From Sabellastarte sp. h YS-2021 (taxonomy: Eukaryota; Annelida; Polychaeta; Sabellida; Sabellidae): 64,000 bases of DNA. The stretch is from the NCBI GenBank assembly GCA_964017235.1, contig OZ024930.1, forward strand, positions 31,748,614 to 31,812,613, written 5' to 3'. Of this stretch, positions 58,891-64,000 are shown piece by piece (positions within the stretch are counted from its first letter, which is position 1; every line of letters starts with the position of its first letter). Below the pieces are notes generated by a model. That model saw only the letters and a program-made list of their open reading frames with translations. It ran no database searches and was not told where the DNA came from. A program made the position numbers and the translations under genes.

Positions 58891-59157
58891 AAAAAATATA
58901 TATAAATAAATAAAAAAATAAACCAGATTCTTCTATGAAACCTTGCATTTTGTCATAAATGGAAAAACATGTTAAACACAGGAAGATGGTCATTTCTACA
59001 AACTCATTAATACTCATTGGGATACTTTGTTTTTGCTGTGCAAAAACTATTTCTTTTTCTCATGCGAAGCAATACTCTTGTTATAATAGTCACAATAATA
59101 GAAGGTTCCTTTTCTTTCATGGGAAAACTTATGTAGATTTGGATACTACCACTACAT

Positions 59158-61240
59158 TTTTAACCCCAGCCCATAAAGGCTGGGGTTTATATTCGTCCCC
59201 TGCGCCATCCGGGCAACGTCAGCGGCAGGCATAAAGCTTGTGGGTGTTCCACAGCCTAAACCCCTGCACGGATTTTCACCAAACTTTCAGGGAATGTTGC
59301 CATGGTAACACTTTTAAGATGTTTCGGGTCTTAAAGTTTGTGGGTGTTCCACAGGCTACCCGGGGTTGGACAAATACGGAAAAAAGATTGCAAATACAGT
59401 AATTTCTCCATTGGCAAATACAGATACAAATGCAAATACAGACGATTTTGTAATCAGTACTTCAAAGTGGCTAAGGTTGGGTTTTTTCCCAGATAAAATC
59501 CCCTTTTCCAGATAAAAGTGAAAAAATGGATAAAACTGGATAAAAGTAACTTTTATGACATTTAATAGGACAACATTACTGACTTATATAGCAGATAAGT
59601 TACTTTAAACAATGTAGAAAGTATACAGGATCAATGTTAATCATTTAAACGTCTAAAACAGTGAATACTACTTTCATATCTTAAATAATTCAAGTTAAAA
59701 AGGCAGATTAAAACTGATGGACACTGAGAGACTGAGATTATAGGATATAAGTAAAAGCAATAGCTACCTAATAATTTTTTTTTATTTCACTATATATATG
59801 TCCATAATCTGTCAACTCAGGTGTGACATGTGTCAATCTTAGAAGGAATAAGATTTCCAGTGACGAGATATTGTGTGCAATGATGTTTGAGGCAGAAGGT
59901 GTTACAATGCCCTTGGCTTTTATTTTATATAAGCTTTTATTTCACAAAACAATTGACACAAAAGTCATTGTGAGGGATTTATGAACCCAGACTTTATTGT
60001 GGTTGACATCTGGTGTAATGAACACCAGCTACTAAATTCCCGATTGCAATTTTGTGTCCACTATTCCTGGCCATCAAATGTGTCATTTAAACATAGCTTA
60101 TAGCTGTTGCAGTTTACAATATGGTTAGCAATCTCTTTTCCTATCCCCATTGCCCACACTTATAATGGTGTTTTGATATCACTCCTGAATAAATGTAAGG
60201 CCATCTTACATATTAACCTTAAGCAGACTGGACTGATTGACCAGCCTGAGCCTCTTACACTGAGACAACAGGTACCTTGGATGGAGGGGGTTGTGGCTTC
60301 CCTCTGTATTTGTTGTTTAATTTGACCTGTACAAAACAAAGCTACTTGTGAATGACTGGGGATATAGTAGAAAGCATAAGTTAATGCAGTAACATTTAAG
60401 GTGTGCATGACACAAGAAAAATATCTGTATTTGGGTATTTGATCAAATACAAGTACAAATACACAGATTTTAAAAATTGCAAATACAAAGACATATTTTT
60501 GTATGTATTTAAATATAAATACAGATACGTATTTGTACCCAATGCTGCAGACTACACTGCTGCACGGATTTTCAACAAATTTTCAGAATACGTTTACCCT
60601 AAGAGGATCTACAGCTAATTAGGTTTTGGTGGGTATCTGGTAATAACTGTTGCCATGGCAGCACTTTTAAGATTTTCAGGTCTTAAACTTTGTTGGTGTT
60701 CCACAGCCTAAACCGATGCATGGATTTTTACCAAATTTTCAGGATATGTTTACCCCAAGAGTATCTGCAGCTGATTAGGTTTTGGGGACTATCCAGTGGC
60801 AACTGTTGCTATGGCAACACTTTAAATTTTCGGGTCTTGAAGTTTTTCTAAAATCTTTAATGTCTTCTGTAACCTAAAATATTGCAGCTTGCTTCATCAG
60901 ATTTGCACAAAATGCAAATGGATAGGAAAGCTTGCCTGAGAGTAATTGTGTCCATGTTTTGGAAACAAAATGGCCGCCATATCATATGTTTAATGGCAAA
61001 TAGGAGGGTCATCATATCAAAATGGCCTTTTATCTCCTTTATAATTGTTTCTTTTGCTTCAAAATATGAAAACTACTTGCAAGAAATCATGGCCTGTGAA
61101 TCTTTTGTAGAACATCTTGTGGGTTCTCAATACTTCTTACAACAGAAGTTGTTCCTAAGATAATCCCAAATCTCAATGTTGTTGGCCATTTAGCTGTACC
61201 TGCGGGCTGGGCTTCTTGCCTGCCGAGGCTGGCTATTTTT
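59158..61240 (-). mobile_element. Family E element (HINE-like), interrupted by a hAT-like element
   Basis: On the minus strand the 3' hairpin is AACCCCAGCC-TTTATG-GGCTGGGGTT (59187-59162). The putative 5' subterminal repeat AAGCCCAGCC lies at 61214-61205, one mismatch from the hairpin arm, next to a weak GC-rich hairpin. The core has about 170-bp repeats (GTGGGTGTTCCACAGCCTAA, ACGGATTTTCACCAAA, TTGCCATGGTAACACTTTTA) at 59230-59358 and 60556-60850. The 5' end is less certain. Confidence 0.5.
59360..60547. mobile_element. hAT-like non-autonomous element, 1188 bp, inside family E
   Basis: Flanks CAGGCTAC (59352-59359) and CAGACTAC (60548-60555), an 8-bp target duplication with one mismatch. Ends GGGGTTGGACAAATACGG and, inverted, TTGGGTACAAATACG. 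Many CAAATACAGATAC-type motifs occur near both ends in opposite orientation (59395-59450, 60425-60540), as in many hAT subterminal regions. No transposase ORF. Confidence 0.7.
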
Positions 61241-61254
61241 TTTAATATGTTATT

Positions 61255-61590
61255 CACAACTTTTTGGGCACCTACAACATAATGAAATTGCCGACCTGTA
61301 GTTCATTGCATAGCAGAGCAATGGCTACTTTCAGGTTCTCATTGTTGAGTAAATTAGTTGTAACTTGATAACTATTACATTTACAGTATTTTCTTTAAAT
61401 TTGTTATTTAGGTACTTTTGGGTCAGTTATACCTTAGTGAAATTGCAGCCCTTTAACTCATTGCATACCTGAGCAAAACCTGAGATTCTCACTGTTGAAT
61501 AAATCAGTTGTAACTCGAAAACGATTGCATTTACAGTATATTGTTTAAATATGTTTTCCACCTAGATTTTACTGCTTAACAGTTAACTTG
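61255..61590. repeat. Two diverged copies of a unit of about 180 bp
   Basis: AAATTGCCGACCTGTAGTTC/AAATTGCAGCCCTTTAACTC, TTGTTGAGTAAATTAGTTGT/CTGTTGAATAAATCAGTTGT and GCATTTACAGTAT recur in order. May be part of family E. Confidence 0.5.
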
Positions 61591-62757
61591 GTACTTATGA
61601 ATACCATTGACAGGGCACAATTTTTGTGTCCTTCACTGATTGCTTGTTTTATTTCTGATTAAATCAGTACAATGTCTAACACTTGATGAATTCTTTAATA
61701 AATTACTTCATGGTGTGATTTACCCTGGCTATATACATAATGAATAGAAACCATCTGTTTTAAGTCATTGTTGATGATATGGGCAGCTACAAAAACTGCA
61801 ACTAGAATAAACAGAAATTATTCGTGTTAACATATGATGGAATCATGTAGTTTATGGCTGAATTTATTGATTTAGCCGAAATATGACAATTACTGCTGTA
61901 ACTTATTCTATTTTTTTATTAATTTTTGTAGGGTTCCTGTCCCCAGGAGTAATGTCCACTAGATCTTGCTAGAATGATAACATTTTATAAATATCTAATA
62001 CATTACGTGTTTTTACATTGAACAGGCTTATTTTTGGTTGTAAAATTTGTCGCAGTAAATTATTTTTACTAGGTGCACTATTTCATGAATGTTAATCCAT
62101 TGCATTTGACTTCAAGTGGTGACGTACAATATGCTACCACATTTGAATGTTGGCTGGTGAGTTTTGTCACTCTCAGACAAGCAAGAAATTGGAAAGTTCA
62201 GTAGACCACTTTAGACATTGTCCTGAAATTGGGTCATTTTTTTCACTAAAATTTTTCTTTGTTTATTGTTCATTGTGCATCATTTTTGGACAATGGCTTT
62301 CTTCAATTAAATAAAAGGTGACATTAATTTTTTTCACAAATTATTATCTCATTCTAAATGTGGACACTTTTATTGAAGAGTTACAAACTGTTTTAATTAA
62401 AAGTATTTACAACTGACCTCCGGCAAGATTAATTTACAATTGTTTTCTTTACATTAACTTTACAGCCGAAAGAGAAGTTATGATTTGCTCTTGAACATTG
62501 GAATTAGTTCATATGTTGTTTGCGATTCTCTGAATCAGGGCTAATGATAATACAAATGGCAAGAAAACTGTTGACACTATATTCAATGATTTCCTATGAC
62601 AAAAATATACAAAATAAAAAAATGTAAGTTTGCTACTGTCTCTAAAATGCTGCAGACATGACATCAATTGAGCTCTACATAATATAGAAAACAACAATAA
62701 ATTACAATTAAATATGAAGTATGACTTTAAAAACTGTCGACTTGAAGTACCATGGTT
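61591..62757. other. AT-rich DNA, possible 3' UTR of the downstream minus-strand gene
   Basis: No ORF of note. A minus-strand AATAAA (plus TTTATT near 62262) could end the transcript of the 62758-63492 gene. Confidence 0.3.
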
Positions 62758-63492
62758 TCAAATTTCGCTGGCAGCAAAGCTGTTACGACTGTCTATTTCC
62801 CTGATAATGACATCATCTTTTGCCAAGGTCACTTTGAGTCTGGACATTTGAAGGTCAAAATCACTCATGGTGAACCTTCTCTTTTTCCATTTGAGAGGCT
62901 TGAGTCTTACGGGAAGAGTATTGACTTGTACAATGGAAGAATGTGAGGCTCCAGCTTTTGACAACTGTCCTTTGTTTTTTGTTGGTTGGTTTTCTGGTCT
63001 TGGGGAATAGTAGGGATATCTACGTGCCACAGAAGACAGTGTAAGGTTGGTTTGTGACTTCAATGATCTTACCGAAGAGTTCTCATTCTTCAAAGAACCC
63101 GCTCTTCGCTTCGACCTTTTTCTGGAGATATTGGTACATTTCAAGCATTGTTCTAAATCCTCACCGTTACCATCCTCTGTTGAAGTGATGTCTTCCTTGA
63201 GATCCTCTCCTAAATTTAAGGCCCTTTTAAAGAATTCTATTCCAGAAGCAGTAAGTCCAGTTGAACCAGCTTTGTTGGTCTTGTTTTGGATAGTACCTCC
63301 ATCATCATTTGAACCAGAAGTACGCTGGAGTATTTTGTCGAAAGCAGCAGTGTACTTTGAATGAATATCCAGAAGTGAGATATTTTTACTGTGGTTTATA
63401 GCTTTGTTACTTTTTTCTGCACACTGGGGTTTAGTACCAAGACAAACGTCACCCAGCCTGGGTAAACTGTTCCTTCTTTTGTGTTCATCCAT
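62758..63492 (-). CDS. Basic, low-complexity protein of unknown function (244 aa) or last exon
   Basis: An uninterrupted frame from ATG (63492) to TGA (62758-62760). I do not recognise the family. It starts MDEHKRRNSLPRLGDV, has a polar, Ser/Thr/Asn-rich middle, a basic stretch RKRSKRRAGSLKNENS that could be a nuclear localisation signal, SSVARRYPYYSPRPENQPT, and a better ordered C-terminus LKPLKWKKRRFTMSDFDLQM...TLAKDDVIIREID. No transmembrane segment or signal peptide. Repeat-free surroundings and the length of the frame support a real gene; it may be a single-exon gene or the 3' exon of a longer one. Confidence 0.6.
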   Translation of the reverse strand: MDEHKRRNSLPRLGDVCLGTKPQCAEKSNKAINHSKNISLLDIHSKYTAAFDKILQRTSGSNDDGGTIQNKTNKAGSTGLTASGIEFFKRALNLGEDLKEDITSTEDGNGEDLEQCLKCTNISRKRSKRRAGSLKNENSSVRSLKSQTNLTLSSVARRYPYYSPRPENQPTKNKGQLSKAGASHSSIVQVNTLPVRLKPLKWKKRRFTMSDFDLQMSRLKVTLAKDDVIIREIDSRNSFAASEI

Positions 63493-64000
63493 AGAACGTA
63501 GGTGAAGGAATTACTAAGCTATCCCATGAATTTACAAGCATATAATCTTTTTTAAAAAATTTCACATGTTAACATAACACACTTTTGTAAATGTTGAAAT
63601 CCTTCAAAATTCCAATATATGTTGCGTTCTATATTTATAAAGTATTATTTATTTACTTTCTAGATGTATTGGTTATAATTGTGGCTAAAATATGTCAATT
63701 ACAAATTCTGCTATAGCAAACATATCTACATGTATCTGTTATTACACACATATACACAGAAGACAAATTAGAGACATGTGTTTTTATTAAGACTTCTCAA
63801 TAAACAACAAATCTCCTTTCAGCAAATGTATAGATTAATGGCCAAGACTAAATGGCATTAATCATCTCCCGACAGATTATACACTTGTTGACAAACGTTG
63901 TTTTGGATGTAAGATGAACATAGTTTTTCTTCATTTTTTTTTTTTAAATAGCAAAGAACCTTATTTTATATGCTATTTTGAAGACGCATTAAACGCATTT
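63493..64000. other. AT-rich DNA at the window edge
   Basis: Would hold the promoter or preceding intron of the minus-strand ORF. No clear splice acceptor was seen just upstream of its ATG. Confidence 0.3.

Larger units (their letters stand above)
54199..59050 (-). mobile_element. Family D element copy D2, carrying two younger insertions
   Basis: The left hairpin AGTGTCCC-GCAA-GGGACGCT (54203-54222) and the following 150 bp match D1. The right hairpin TTTTTGC-TGT-GCAAAAA (59030-59046), preceded by GGGATACTTTG, is a diverged counterpart of the D1 right end. Inside are a hAT MITE (54408-54786), a Penelope-like element (54868-58040) and a satellite array (58290-58890). Confidence 0.7.

Overview
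The window looks like nuclear DNA of a marine invertebrate, most likely a lophotrochozoan and plausibly a bivalve or other mollusc. It is AT-rich, has small GT-AG exons in large introns, and is dominated by mobile DNA: DIRS tyrosine-recombinase retrotransposons, a Penelope-like element, hAT-type MITEs, and satellite-bearing elements that resemble the pearl/HINE (Helentron-associated) elements described from bivalves. The taxon is an inference; no species marker is present.

Host genes are few. (1) The minus strand from 21973 to 11370 carries the first four recognisable coding exons of a NEK11-like protein kinase, from the start codon to the HRDLK catalytic loop; the rest of the gene is not visible and probably lies left of the window. 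Its introns are filled with repeats. (2) The plus strand from 47847 to 48582 carries the last two coding exons of a single-pass membrane protein with two C-terminal PPxY motifs (Shisa/CYYR1/WBP1-like layout), followed by a long repeat-poor stretch that may be its 3' UTR. (3) A 244-residue basic ORF of unknown function lies on the minus strand at 63492-62758.

Layout: 0.8-11.1 kb, a decayed plus-strand DIRS-type element (DIRS-B) split by a complete minus-strand DIRS element (DIRS-A, 1103-7212). 11.4-22 kb, NEK11 exons with two hAT MITEs, several copies of repeat family A, and family B with an A copy nested in it. 22-26 kb, more A copies. 26-34 kb, MITEs, a solo LTR and an LTR-like stretch. 34.2-39.1 kb, family C with a 169-bp satellite in higher-order repeats. 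39.3-41 kb, a MULE-like element and small inverted-repeat elements. 41.2-44.6 kb, a truncated DIRS copy related to DIRS-A, broken by a hAT MITE. 45-47.5 kb, family D copy 1. 47.8-53.5 kb, the PPxY gene. 54.2-59.05 kb, family D copy 2, holding a hAT MITE and a Penelope-like element. 59.2-61.2 kb, family E, holding a hAT-like element. 62.7-63.5 kb, the orphan ORF.

The main result is that five unrelated-looking repeat families (A to E) share one design: a short hairpin and then a 10-12 bp subterminal repeat at one end, a core of tandem repeats of about 130-170 bp, and at the other end a hairpin whose arm contains the inverted copy of that subterminal repeat. This is the layout of non-autonomous Helentron/HINE rolling-circle elements, here each with its own satellite. 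One copy (A3) sits inside family B, where neighbouring B units preserve the empty target site.
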